64,000 nucleotides of DNA from G963668435 sp963668435 (GTDB lineage Bacteria; Latescibacterota; Latescibacteria; Latescibacterales; Latescibacteraceae): NCBI GenBank assembly GCA_963668435.2, contig CAXXSC010000008.1, positions 1,550,001-1,614,000 of the forward strand, written 5' to 3'. Every line of letters begins with the position of its first letter. Position 1 is the first letter of the stretch. Below the pieces are notes generated by a model. That model searched no databases. It saw only the letters and a program-made list of their open reading frames with translations, and had not been told where the DNA came from. A program made the position numbers and the translations under genes. Below, piece by piece: positions 36,604 through 44,926 of this stretch.

Positions 36604-36735
36604 TAATACAACTGTCGTTAAAATTCGGCAAGGTCATCTTAGACAACAACACCCATGAAAATAGTCCGCACTACAAATGCGGGGTGATGTGAGTGATACA
36701 TTGAAAGGCTGGAACATATTCGAGGCCGGTGAGCT

Positions 36736-37440
36736 TTAAGCACTAGGTCCACGGGAAGAATCCGGAAAAAGAAGGCGTTTGCAGGCAAGCCCGTCCGATT
36801 CGATAACAGATCCCGATGTTACAATTCTGTGGGGCCAGAAACTGATAATCGGAAGGAGCGCATTACCTGCTGCAAATAAGGGCAGTGGCTGGAGTTGTTC
36901 ATATAATTCCATGAGTGAAAACCTGCCGCCCAGGAAGATATAAACGAGGAAAACGAGAATATTGGCCAGGCTGCCCGAAACCAGGATGAGAACTGCAGGC
37001 AGTTTTTTCATTGCGGCGAGTTCAGGTTTTATAACAATATGAGCGCTGTAGGGAACAAGCCGTAAATCGAAATCGCTGCCGACCAACCTGAACCTCAATG
37101 AAACACGTCCGCACCCGCTTTTTAATCCGAGAATCCTGGCACCGAACAGCCGTGCCATTGCGGCATGGCCAATTTCGTGTACAATCATGGCACAATATGT
37201 CAGGTAATAGAACGCAGAGGTGTTAATGAGCCCCCATCCAAGCCCTTTTGCCTCCGAAACCAATACAAGCACAACACCTGTCACGGCAAGCAAAAGATAG
37301 AAAAGGAAAGCGAGTGTGTAGATGCGCTCCGTTCGGCGCCACGCGTTTTCAGCAGATTTTCCGCTGTTTCGCATCACGTTCATATGCTGTCCGATCATGA
37401 TATTCAACTGCCGCGTATTTCCTATCTTATTGCCCGGCAT
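36736..37440 (-). CDS. M50-family membrane metalloprotease
   Basis: About 234 residues from ATG 37440, preceded by GGAAG and overlapping the end of the SagB gene by 14 bases; ATG 37398 is an alternative and an upstream ATG at 37512 is unlikely. Membrane helices flank the zinc site HEIGH (about residues 88-92; MIVHEIGHAAMARLFGA) and the second-half motif SDGLACKRLLF supplies the Asp ligand. A further helix LPAVLILVSGSLANILVFLVY lies between. M50 proteins cut within or near the membrane. As the last gene of the RiPP operon it is a candidate for processing or removing the very hydrophobic core peptides, or for immunity. Confidence 0.82.
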   Translation of the reverse strand: MPGNKIGNTRQLNIMIGQHMNVMRNSGKSAENAWRRTERIYTLAFLFYLLLAVTGVVLVLVSEAKGLGWGLINTSAFYYLTYCAMIVHEIGHAAMARLFGARILGLKSGCGRVSLRFRLVGSDFDLRLVPYSAHIVIKPELAAMKKLPAVLILVSGSLANILVFLVYIFLGGRFSLMELYEQLQPLPLFAAGNALLPIISFWPHRIVTSGSVIESDGLACKRLLFPDSSRGPSA

Positions 37441-38878
37441 TATCTTCCGGCATCGCCCCCAGCACAAACTCACCCACTGAAGACTCGCTGAAATAATCTG
37501 TCCCGGCGGCACGCGCGAAAAGATCGGAATTGCCCGAACCTATGATACAGGAAGCCATCCGCATCGCCTCTGCCGCAAGACTCATCTGGTGCAGAAGCAC
37601 ACCGGTATCCTTGAGAATGAGCGAGTAGGCAATGGATTCGTATTTCCAGCCGACACGCCGGAAACGGGCGGAAAGGATGAACAGAACGGGTGGCGCATCG
37701 GCACTGATCATATTGGACGACGCCTCTTTAAGGAGCAAGTCAAGCTCACGGGAGTGCCCGCTGACTGTCTGAAGGCTGTGCTCATCGGGATCGTAACGGT
37801 ACAACCCCTTGCCAACATTCTGACAGCGCGATACGGCGAGATATATGTCGAGTTCATACAGCGAGCCTGCATTCGGGTAGGGCCTCGAGGTGATCTCGAT
37901 ACCACCGCCATCTGCCGCATCTCTTGTTCTGCCGCAACGATAGAGGAATTCACCGAGCTCACTGAAAGTCAGCTCACGCCCCCCGAAATTCCTCCTCGAT
38001 TTCCTTCCCTCAGAAACCGCCGCGAACGACGGATCATCTTTCTTCATCCGTTCCAGATCCGGCACCTCAAGCGCGATGGTCTCTTCCGCCTCACGCTCTA
38101 CCCGCGCTGGCGGCGGCTCAATAAAGCCATTGAAGCGGAGGGTTGCACCCGATGGATGAATATGCCGCCCCATCCTGCTCCGGGCGTGGAATGCGAGATC
38201 ATGAACATCCCAATGCAACAGTGCCAGTTTCCTGTCTTCCTGCGCGAGTCCCCTGCTGTCCACGGTGCAGAGAATACGTGCCGAGACAAGAAGCCGGATA
38301 TATCGTTCGAATGTTTCATCGTCAAGATCGGAATGCGGAATCCCGGGATATTCTGCCGGCAAACGGAAATAATTCAACAGGGCAACAGCCCTCGTATCGT
38401 GCAGAATGAATGCGCCGGGGAAAAGCGGCGATTCCATGATCATGTAACAGCCATGACGACGGATCATCGCGAAACGGGATAAAATGAGTTTTTCTTCGGG
38501 TATTGACTCGACAATCGGATACGGTTGCATCGAGGTCAGGGGAATAACATCGGCAAAAGGCATTTCACCGGTATTCAGGCACATGCGCACGAGTCCGAAC
38601 GAAAACAAGCGTTCGAGGAGATAATCGAGCTCCTTTTCCCCATCAGAAAATCCGGCGTCCGCCAGTTTTGCTGATATCTCACCCTTTTCGGCTCCCTCGC
38701 CGGCAAGTATGCCGAATATGTGACGGTATGATTCAGCGGGACGGTTCAGTGTCCATCTCATCCCGGACCACTCGACAATCAACGGGCCTTCTTTGTCAAG
38801 TCCGCGAACTGCCACATCACGCCTGAGCATTAAAACAAGAGAATCAATCATGAACAGCGTTTCCTTTTTGCGAAACAT
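37427..38878 (-). CDS. SagB-type azoline dehydrogenase (nitroreductase family)
   Basis: A 483-residue protein. The last 215 residues are an FMN nitroreductase-fold domain, starting with SEGRKSRRNFGG (R292-R296 FMN contacts) and including RPYPNAGSLYELDIYLAV and TGVLLHQMSLAAEAM. The segment LHWDVHDLAFHARSRMGRH before it is typical of SagB-type dehydrogenases, which oxidise thiazoline/oxazoline rings to aromatic azoles in thiazole/oxazole-modified peptides. The N-terminal 220 residues are extra and may bind the precursor. The start follows the YcaO stop by one base, so the two are tightly coupled. Confidence 0.88.
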   Translation of the reverse strand: MFRKKETLFMIDSLVLMLRRDVAVRGLDKEGPLIVEWSGMRWTLNRPAESYRHIFGILAGEGAEKGEISAKLADAGFSDGEKELDYLLERLFSFGLVRMCLNTGEMPFADVIPLTSMQPYPIVESIPEEKLILSRFAMIRRHGCYMIMESPLFPGAFILHDTRAVALLNYFRLPAEYPGIPHSDLDDETFERYIRLLVSARILCTVDSRGLAQEDRKLALLHWDVHDLAFHARSRMGRHIHPSGATLRFNGFIEPPPARVEREAEETIALEVPDLERMKKDDPSFAAVSEGRKSRRNFGGRELTFSELGEFLYRCGRTRDAADGGGIEITSRPYPNAGSLYELDIYLAVSRCQNVGKGLYRYDPDEHSLQTVSGHSRELDLLLKEASSNMISADAPPVLFILSARFRRVGWKYESIAYSLILKDTGVLLHQMSLAAEAMRMASCIIGSGNSDLFARAAGTDYFSESSVGEFVLGAMPEDNAGQ

Positions 38879-38879
38879 G

Positions 38880-41132
38880 TCAGATGGTGAGCCTTGCCGG
38901 GTTAAGTTCCGGCTCAGTCAGGGCTTTCGGCACCCATCCCAACGTATGCGGAACAGTATAAAGCCGTCCCTCCGCAAAACGCCGATTGTAATGATACAGT
39001 CCAGGAACGAAAACCTTCACCGCCTTTAGAGGCACATCGTGACGGCTCTGATCGAGCACTAAAAGCTCCATACCATGCGCACTCATGATATCGGCACAGT
39101 ACTCGATCACATCCCTGAGATCGTCATGGCCGTTCACTGGATAACGGTCAGCAGAAACCGGAGTATAAGCGCTTTCCGGAACGAGATAGTACTGTTCCTC
39201 AGGTGCGTAATAACCGCAGGGTGACTGCGCAGGTGTCATTTCGGGATCATCGTTTTCAGCGCCCGACCGTTGAGACAGATAGAGATACTGATGCATTTCC
39301 GTTACTGCCCGAAGTGCCGCGAGCCCCGGATCGAAATGTGCCCCGAAACCGAATATGAACGCAGCACCGGGATGCTTACTGCGTTTCGAAAGGGCCGCAA
39401 AAACCGGAATACCGAACTCGGTGCTGATATCGAGCAAATAGAATTCACGTCCTATCGAATGATAGTAATCACGAACGCGATCATAATAACTGTCGCCAAG
39501 CGAACCGGTATCGAATGCGGGCCTTTTCGCCCGGGAATACCACCACAAAGCGATGGCATCACGCTCGACCAGTTCAAGGAATCCCTGAAGGATAGCTTCC
39601 TCCAGCACATTGCCGACAGCGTTGCCGTTGGAGTCTGCGGCACAGAATCCGCTTTGCGGCGCGGCGTAATAACAGTAGTCTGTCGGAAGGTAGCGGAAAT
39701 CATTCCGCTCGAACGACCATACCGGAGACCAGTCAAGCAACGCCCTGGTATCGAAAGGTTCCGGGATATAACTGCCGTCTGGAATCGCGTTCAGCTCATC
39801 TCGACGAGAAAACTGGTCACGACTGAACAACATGCAGTCGTTTGGATGCATGGCGGCCTCGCCGAGCCCCTCGGCGCTGTCGCGGACAGTGTACTCGTCA
39901 CCGCTGTACTGCATCGAATAGCGTTCCACAGCCTCGCACATACCACTGACCTGGGCCTGGAAAGCGCTTCTGCCTTTCCCCGCGCTTTTTGAGCTGAGCA
40001 TGGTCCTGAGATACCCCAGGCTCCCGGCATTGCGGAACATACCGTGTCCGGCAAACGCGACATTGATAAGACCGTCACCCTCATGAAACACCTGCTGAAC
40101 CTCTGTGATTATGCCGGTCAGGGGACTGACAAGGCCGCGGTTACGGGCGAACGTCTCCTCTGCGGTAATCACCCGGTATCCGCCGTCATCCGAAAACAGT
40201 TTCGGTCTTGATTCGAGCGTGAGCGGTTCCGGCGGCGAGGCTGTGTAATCACCGCAGACAGAACATTGCGGACGACGGGAAAACCTGTGTTTGCCGAGTT
40301 CGACCGAACAGGTGTCGTAAGTCGTCATTTCCTGCAGCAGATGCGAGGTGCCTGTGGCGAACCAGATGGCGATCTCTGTCGCAGCTGAAGAATACGCGGT
40401 TTCACGTGTCACCGGCAGTGACACCGGCGGAAGAGAATAAGCGGTTTTGCCACCGGACAGCGCTTGAATGCTGCTCTCAATCTCACGGTTCACTGCAAGA
40501 CGATCCGCCAGACAGCGCCAGCATCCGGTCTGTCCCGGGCTAAAGATCGGGCCGGTCCAGACAATGCTCCCCGCCGGTTTCAGAAGCATCCACGGAGTCT
40601 GAGCCGTAATAAAATCCTCATTGATCCCGGCAAGGCGGGAATTGAGATAATCGTCCGTGACAACAACAGTGAAAGCGGCGTTATCTCGTACGGCAATACC
40701 AAGTGATGAGAGTCTGTCAGACAGGCTGCTCAGATCGTGGTCACCGAGATCGATCAAATTCACCGCAGAGTCGGCAAGACCTTGTTTCGCCTGTGAAACC
40801 GGAATTTCGAAACGCTCCCAGAATGCCGCCTCGCGTGGATCAACATCCTCAGCGGCATCAGTGAGATAACCCGACGCTTCGAGTTTATTGATCGCACGCC
40901 TGACCATATCGGCAGGGACATGGAAACCGAGCAGCGATATAATCCGTTCGATCGTATTGCTGCCATCGAGCAAGGGCGCGAGCACGACATAAAGCTGTCC
41001 GCTGAGCACAAAGCTCTTTGTTTCGCTCAACAGGAAAACGGCGTTCTCTTTCGGGACAGTTTCCACACGGAACGAATATTTGAATCTCGGATATTTCATT
41101 GTTTCCTTTAAGGGCATCTTTACTAATTCCAT
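38880..41132 (-). CDS. Fused E1-like/YcaO cyclodehydratase with N-terminal RRE
   Basis: A 750-residue enzyme in three parts. Residues about 13-95 form a PqqD-like RiPP recognition element that should bind the leader. Residues about 100-300 form the E1-like (ocin-ThiF) partner with a zinc tetrad C204/C207 and C290/C293. Residues about 330-750 are the YcaO domain with ATP/Mg motifs in SAFQAQVSGMCEAVERYS and GNVLEEAILQGFLELVERDAIALWW. It uses ATP to turn Cys (or Ser/Thr) into azoline rings. The C-terminus ends NPARLTI instead of a full PxPxP motif. GGAAAAA precedes the ATG; a small hairpin lies at 41157-41174 just upstream. Confidence 0.92.
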   Translation of the reverse strand: MELVKMPLKETMKYPRFKYSFRVETVPKENAVFLLSETKSFVLSGQLYVVLAPLLDGSNTIERIISLLGFHVPADMVRRAINKLEASGYLTDAAEDVDPREAAFWERFEIPVSQAKQGLADSAVNLIDLGDHDLSSLSDRLSSLGIAVRDNAAFTVVVTDDYLNSRLAGINEDFITAQTPWMLLKPAGSIVWTGPIFSPGQTGCWRCLADRLAVNREIESSIQALSGGKTAYSLPPVSLPVTRETAYSSAATEIAIWFATGTSHLLQEMTTYDTCSVELGKHRFSRRPQCSVCGDYTASPPEPLTLESRPKLFSDDGGYRVITAEETFARNRGLVSPLTGIITEVQQVFHEGDGLINVAFAGHGMFRNAGSLGYLRTMLSSKSAGKGRSAFQAQVSGMCEAVERYSMQYSGDEYTVRDSAEGLGEAAMHPNDCMLFSRDQFSRRDELNAIPDGSYIPEPFDTRALLDWSPVWSFERNDFRYLPTDYCYYAAPQSGFCAADSNGNAVGNVLEEAILQGFLELVERDAIALWWYSRAKRPAFDTGSLGDSYYDRVRDYYHSIGREFYLLDISTEFGIPVFAALSKRSKHPGAAFIFGFGAHFDPGLAALRAVTEMHQYLYLSQRSGAENDDPEMTPAQSPCGYYAPEEQYYLVPESAYTPVSADRYPVNGHDDLRDVIEYCADIMSAHGMELLVLDQSRHDVPLKAVKVFVPGLYHYNRRFAEGRLYTVPHTLGWVPKALTEPELNPARLTI

Positions 41133-41238
41133 TTTTTCCGGTCAGCGTCAAGCGAAGACGGCTAAAATGCCGTCATTAACATGTTTTTTGTGGCATAAGC
41201 TTTTCAATTGTTAAATATGAATGTGCCAACCGGCAATA

Positions 41239-42369
41239 TCATTTATTGCTCTTGATGTTTGCAACCGCCCAGTCGTGAAAAAAAGCGAGGTAGGCTTTTG
41301 CTTCCGGCTCTCTATCGATTGTATGGACTAACTTGATATGATGGATTGCTAAAAAAATCGCGCTGACCCTGTTAAATCCTGTCAGCATCGAGGATTCAAG
41401 GAGGTGTTTCGGCCAGATATCACGGCTGTTCCATTCATGCAGCACACCGGTACAAGCTATGAGACCATCCCTTTTCTTGGGCAGACACAGTTTCTTTTCA
41501 ACCAACATATTGAAAAGAGCGTGTTTTTTGTCATCATCGCCATAAAAATTGTCGTTCCGGTACAGTTCGAAACCGGTTTTCGGACCGACACGCACACCGC
41601 CCTGTGAAATGATATCGAAATCGAGATCGATACGGTCAACCAGCGGACAAACAAGGCTGATTAACGCCTCTATTTCAGCGGCATCTCCCTCCCAGCCGAT
41701 ATCGCGAAGATAGGGAACAATCGCATCACTTTCTATCCCCCTGACACAAAGCCTGAGCGAGGGAACAGAACGGGAAAGCATCGCGCCAAGCTGGAAAATC
41801 CGCGCACCATCCGGCAGCCGTTCACAGGCAACGGCAACGGTTTTCACGAAATCGCCGGTACAGTTCTCGGCGAAGAGAACAGGTGCAATATCATGGAAAT
41901 CGTCGATATTGAACGCATCACTGCCCGAGACAGGAAACGACGAGTCAAGCAAGGACGGGCCGAAGAAAAAACTTGGCACAGTATCAGCAGTCACCGTATC
42001 AATATCAAACTCAAGCCAGATATTATCGACTTTAGAGGCATACGGGCAATCTTTGTCTGCCCAATGGCGGGCAAAAGCCATTACACGTTTCCACTCGGGA
42101 ACAGTATCAACAAAAGGAGGCATTGGGGACGTGGGATCAAGACCGGAAAGAACAGCTTTACCACCACGTGCGGCAAGAACATGAAAAGAAAAATCTGCGG
42201 CAGGCTCACTCTGGGCCAGACGGCTTTCAAAACCGAAAAAAGTGCTGAGTTTGATCGGGAAACGGTCGGCAACATCTCGAATCGAAGCGAGGTTTTCCCG
42301 GGAAATAAGCGTATCCGGCATGAGCTGCGAGCATATATCAATGTATTTACTGAATTGTCGGTTTTCCAT
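41239..42369 (-). CDS. Unknown protein in the RiPP operon
   Basis: About 376 residues from ATG 42369; a GTG at 42378 is the alternative start. I do not recognise the family. It is soluble, without signal peptide or membrane helix. Notable segments are WLEFDIDTVTADTVPSFFFGP, PVLFAENCTGDF, LCVRGIESDAIVPYLRDIGW, and a Trp/His-rich end (IHHIKLVHTIDREPEAKAYL). Several Cys are scattered without a clear metal motif. Position between the precursors and the YcaO gene, on the same strand, suggests a dedicated role such as precursor binding, an extra tailoring step, or immunity. Its internal WxEFDID/PSFFFGP pattern should make homologues easy to find. Confidence 0.6.
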   Translation of the reverse strand: MENRQFSKYIDICSQLMPDTLISRENLASIRDVADRFPIKLSTFFGFESRLAQSEPAADFSFHVLAARGGKAVLSGLDPTSPMPPFVDTVPEWKRVMAFARHWADKDCPYASKVDNIWLEFDIDTVTADTVPSFFFGPSLLDSSFPVSGSDAFNIDDFHDIAPVLFAENCTGDFVKTVAVACERLPDGARIFQLGAMLSRSVPSLRLCVRGIESDAIVPYLRDIGWEGDAAEIEALISLVCPLVDRIDLDFDIISQGGVRVGPKTGFELYRNDNFYGDDDKKHALFNMLVEKKLCLPKKRDGLIACTGVLHEWNSRDIWPKHLLESSMLTGFNRVSAIFLAIHHIKLVHTIDREPEAKAYLAFFHDWAVANIKSNK

Positions 42370-42713
42370 ATGTGTCACTTCTTTTCGAAAGAGAAGGATG
42401 CGGGGCCAAAAACATCAGCGAATATCGCCACGGTGAAATTTCACTATTGTCAGACCATCCCGGAAAGCAATGCGTCAAGTTTCCGCTCGATCTCCGAAAT
42501 ATGGGCAACATCAAGATCATACATGGCATGAAAACCGTCAAGAAGTTTCGACCCAATCATTTCCCACAGGCAGTAGCGAGTTGAGAATCAGACTATACTC
42601 CACCGCTCTTTTTAATTGAAAAATGAATTGATCCGTCACGGAACTCCAAATTTTAGATTAAATGCAAGATGCGCCCGCGGCAAACAACGAGCGCATCTCG
42701 TTTTCAAAAAATT

Positions 42714-42796
42714 TCAGTCAGCAAACGCGGCGACGGCATCAACACAGACACCACCGGCAACTCGTCCAACTCCTCGCCGGGGAACTCGGCACCATA
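42714..42796 (-). pseudogene. Degenerate NHLP-type precursor remnant
   Basis: On the minus strand, one frame reads SYGAEFPGEELD, close to the leader motif KYGAELP of the neighbouring precursor plus the LxDEQLE region. A one-base shift then gives VAGGVCVDAVAAFAD followed by a stop, matching the VAGG/ACVP junction of the active genes. At DNA level the part around the GG junction matches the precursor at 44927 in about 30 of 38 positions. It looks like a decayed, internally deleted copy. The rest of the 42379-42865 gap shows no gene. Confidence 0.5.
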
Positions 42797-42865
42797 GCTA
42801 TCTCCATTATAAAAAAAACTCAACTGAATTCTTGTAACGACAGGTTCAAGTTCCCTTGAGACACC

Positions 42866-43192
42866 TTACCAACTAAAATTGCCGGATGACGGGACAGTAT
42901 TTCCGGTGTTTGGATCAGTAGCTCCGGGATAACCGCCGCCAGCCACGTTTTCCAGCTGATCATCGCTAAGTTCATTATTATTCAACGGCTTTGCGGGCAG
43001 AACGATATACAGGGTCTGCATATTCTCCTCAACGACTTTCACATCGATAGCATCAGGAAGTTCCGCACCGTATTTCTCGGCAATAACAGCCTTGGGATCG
43101 CTGACAAGACGCTGTTTGAACTCCTCGTCTTCCCAGGCTTTGAGGACTAGTTCTTTCTCGATATCGTTTCTTGTTTTTGTTGCTTCTGACAT
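42866..43192 (-). CDS. NHLP-type RiPP precursor with hydrophilic core
   Basis: A 108-residue precursor. The leader (about 1-86) is the conserved nitrile-hydratase-alpha-like type: MSEATKTRNDIEKELVLKAW, then KYGAELPDAIDVKVVEEN and ELSDDQLENVAGG. The core after GG is about 22 residues, GYPGATDPNTGNTV then PSSGNFSW: hydrophilic, without Cys, with six Ser/Thr and a C-terminal Trp. It thus differs sharply from the four hydrophobic cores upstream. Any heterocyclisation here would have to use Ser/Thr. It is the last precursor before the modifying enzymes. Confidence 0.88.
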   Translation of the reverse strand: MSEATKTRNDIEKELVLKAWEDEEFKQRLVSDPKAVIAEKYGAELPDAIDVKVVEENMQTLYIVLPAKPLNNNELSDDQLENVAGGGYPGATDPNTGNTVPSSGNFSW

Positions 43193-43233
43193 TTTCTGAT
43201 TCCTTCAGCATTTAATTAAGTCATTTTATTCTT

Positions 43234-43272
43234 CACCATGCCAGCCTGTTCTTTCAATATTCAGGCATGGTG
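43234..43272. repeat. Intergenic hairpin between precursor genes
   Basis: CACCATGCC (43234-43242) and GGCATGGTG (43264-43272) form a perfect 9-bp inverted repeat with a 21-nt loop between two precursor genes. A near-identical element is present at 43698-43736, so the intergenic spacers were duplicated along with the genes. It could be an mRNA-processing or attenuation site that tunes precursor versus enzyme levels. Confidence 0.6.
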
Positions 43273-43284
43273 AGTGACCGCCCG

Positions 43285-43656
43285 TTACCATAATTCTTGT
43301 GCGAGAAGGACTCCAAGTGCACCCACTCCAGCGCCCGCACCACCAGCGACACCTACAATCGCAACAGCTCCGGCAACGGCAGCGATTACTACACAGGCAC
43401 CACCAGCTATTGCCTCCAACTGTTCGTCGGTCAACTCGTCCTCGCTAACAGGTTTCATGGGCAGGCGGACATACAGGGTCTTCATATCCTCTTCGACAAC
43501 CTTTATATCGATGACGTCGGGAACTTCAACACCAAACATTTCTGTAATTGCAGCCTTGGGATCGCTGACAAGACGCTGTTTGAACTCCTCGTCTTCCCAG
43601 GCTTTGAGGACTAGTTCTTTCTCGATATCGTTTCTTGTTTTTGTTGCTTCTGACAT
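43285..43656 (-). CDS. NHLP-type RiPP precursor with hydrophobic Cys-2 core
   Basis: A 123-residue precursor with the shared leader (MSEATKTRNDIEKELVLKAW to LTDEQLEAIAGG). The core of about 37 residues starts ACVVIAAVAGAVAIVGVAGG and ends LLAQELW. It contains one Cys at position 2, no Ser and no Thr, so Cys2 is the only possible heterocycle site. The rest is Ala/Val/Gly/Ile, able to form a membrane-spanning helix with small-residue packing faces. AGGA precedes the start. Leader-peptide removal after GG would be by the C39-type exporter domain expected upstream of the window edge. Confidence 0.9.
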   Translation of the reverse strand: MSEATKTRNDIEKELVLKAWEDEEFKQRLVSDPKAAITEMFGVEVPDVIDIKVVEEDMKTLYVRLPMKPVSEDELTDEQLEAIAGGACVVIAAVAGAVAIVGVAGGAGAGVGALGVLLAQELW

Positions 43657-43697
43657 TTTCTGATTCCTTGAGCATTTAATTAAGTCATTTTATTCTT

Positions 43698-43736
43698 CAC
43701 CATGCCAGCCTGTTCTTTCAATATTCAGGCATGGCG
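43698..43736. repeat. Second intergenic hairpin between precursor genes
   Basis: CACCATGCC (43698-43706) and GGCATGGCG (43728-43736), the same element as at 43234-43272 with one changed base in the right arm. The spacers around both copies are almost identical, showing recent tandem duplication of gene plus spacer. Confidence 0.55.
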
Positions 43737-43748
43737 AGTGACCGCCCG

Positions 43749-44120
43749 TTACCATAATTTTTGTGCGAGAAGGGTTCCAGTTACACCCATTCCAGCACCC
43801 GTTCCGGCAATGACAGCGATAACCGCAACAGCTCCGAGAGCGGCACCGACTGGTATACAGGCACCACCAGCTATTGCCTCCAACTGTTCGTCGGTCAACT
43901 CGTCCTCGCCAACAGGTTTCATGGGCAGGCGGACATACAGGGTCTGCAGGTCTTCCTCGACAACTTTCACATCGATAGCATCGGGAATTTCAACACCAAA
44001 CATTTCTGTAATCGCAGCCTTGGGATCGCTGACAAGACGCTGTTTGAACTCCTCGTCTTCCCAGGCCTTGAGGACAAGTTCTTTCTCGATATCGTTTCTT
44101 GTTTTTGTTGTTTCTGACAT
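43749..44120 (-). CDS. NHLP-type RiPP precursor with hydrophobic Cys-2 core
   Basis: A 123-residue precursor. Leader as in its neighbours (MSETTKTRNDIEKELVLKAW; EIPDAIDVKVVEEDLQTLYV; LTDEQLEAIAGG). Core of about 37 residues begins ACIPVGAALGAVAVIAVIAG and ends TLLAQKLW. Single Cys at core position 2 followed by Ile-Pro-Val; three Thr occur in the second half. The start is preceded by GGGTTGGGAA, weaker than for the other copies. Leader DNA is nearly identical to neighbouring copies while the core DNA has diverged, as expected for a combinatorial precursor family. Confidence 0.9.
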   Translation of the reverse strand: MSETTKTRNDIEKELVLKAWEDEEFKQRLVSDPKAAITEMFGVEIPDAIDVKVVEEDLQTLYVRLPMKPVGEDELTDEQLEAIAGGACIPVGAALGAVAVIAVIAGTGAGMGVTGTLLAQKLW

Positions 44121-44249
44121 TTCCCAACCCCCTTTTGAATGTAATTAATACATTTAATCAAAAGAATTCCCCGGATTTCAAGCCGGGATCGATCATTTTC
44201 CACCTGTCGGCCTTATCTATAATATTCAGGCATGGCGAGTGACCGCCCG

Positions 44250-44618
44250 TTACCATATTCTTTCTACCGCAACGGCTCCAGCTGCACCCAGTCCAGCGCT
44301 CGTTACGATAGCGGCACCGAAAAGCACTCCAAGTGCGACAAAACCGACTGGTATACAGGCACCACCAGCTATTGCCTCCAACTGTTCGTCGGTCAACTCG
44401 TCCTCGCTAACAGGTTTCATGGGCAGGCGGACATACAGGGTCTTCATATCCTCTTCGACAACCTTTATATCGATGACGTCGGGAACTTCAACACCAAACA
44501 TTTCTGTAATTGCAGCCTTGGGATCGCTGACAAGACGCTGTTTGAACTCCTCGTCTTCCCAGGCCTTGAGGACAAGTTCTTTCTCGATATCGTTTCTTGT
44601 TTTTGTTGTTTCTGACAT
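44250..44618 (-). CDS. NHLP-type RiPP precursor with hydrophobic Cys-2 core
   Basis: A 122-residue precursor. Its leader is nearly identical to that of the gene at 43285 (EVPDVIDIKVVEEDMKTLYV; LTDEQLEAIAGG). The core of about 36 residues starts ACIPVGFVALGVLFGAAIVT and ends AVAVERIW. It keeps Cys2 and the C-terminal Trp, with one Ser and one Thr in the middle. Spacing to the next gene is larger and contains a CCCCGG...CCGGG hairpin near 44170-44187. The product is expected to be a hydrophobic, membrane-active or membrane-structural peptide; activity is unknown. Confidence 0.9.
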   Translation of the reverse strand: MSETTKTRNDIEKELVLKAWEDEEFKQRLVSDPKAAITEMFGVEVPDVIDIKVVEEDMKTLYVRLPMKPVSEDELTDEQLEAIAGGACIPVGFVALGVLFGAAIVTSAGLGAAGAVAVERIW

Positions 44619-44641
44619 TTGCCGACTCCTTCAGTATTTAA

Positions 44642-44900
44642 TTAAGTCATTTTAGTCAAAAGAATTCCTCGGAGTTTAGTCCGAGGATAAACATTTTTTT
44701 CCGGCCCCCTTCCTGTCACTCCGTGACATCCTTCCCCCAAAGGGGGTAGGAGCGCAAGAAGAATCGATACTCCCGTGCCTCCTATGGAGGACACGTAGAG
44801 CCGCGAAAGCACAAGGGAGGGGGTTAGGGGGCTGATTTTGATACCCCGGAGTTCAATCCGGGGTTGTTCATTCTTCACCCTGCCAGCCTGTTCTTTCAAT
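44642..44900. repeat. Palindrome-rich insertion between precursor genes
   Basis: The spacer here is about 180 bases longer than the others. It holds two CCTCGGAGTTTAGTCCGAGG / CCCCGGAGTTCAATCCGGGG-type hairpins (about 44669-44687 and 44845-44864) and, between them, an inverted copy of the repeat found at 15936-15990. The outer hairpins have a third relative near 44170. No coding capacity is supported; a frame at 44642-44899 only reads through the repeats. It looks like a small non-autonomous element inserted into the spacer. Confidence 0.55.
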
Positions 44901-44926
44901 ATCCAGGCATGGTGAGTGACAGCCCT

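Noticed and set aside
38880..41132. Thioamide-forming YcaO
   Set aside because: No TfuA-like partner is present, while a fused E1-like domain and a SagB dehydrogenase are, which fits azole formation.
42616..42837. Plus-strand frame of 73 codons
   Set aside because: It lies opposite the degenerate precursor remnant and has no protein-like features.
44642..44899. Possible 85-residue gene between precursors
   Set aside because: It only reads through palindromic repeats; the repeated RGI-L motif comes from the hairpins.
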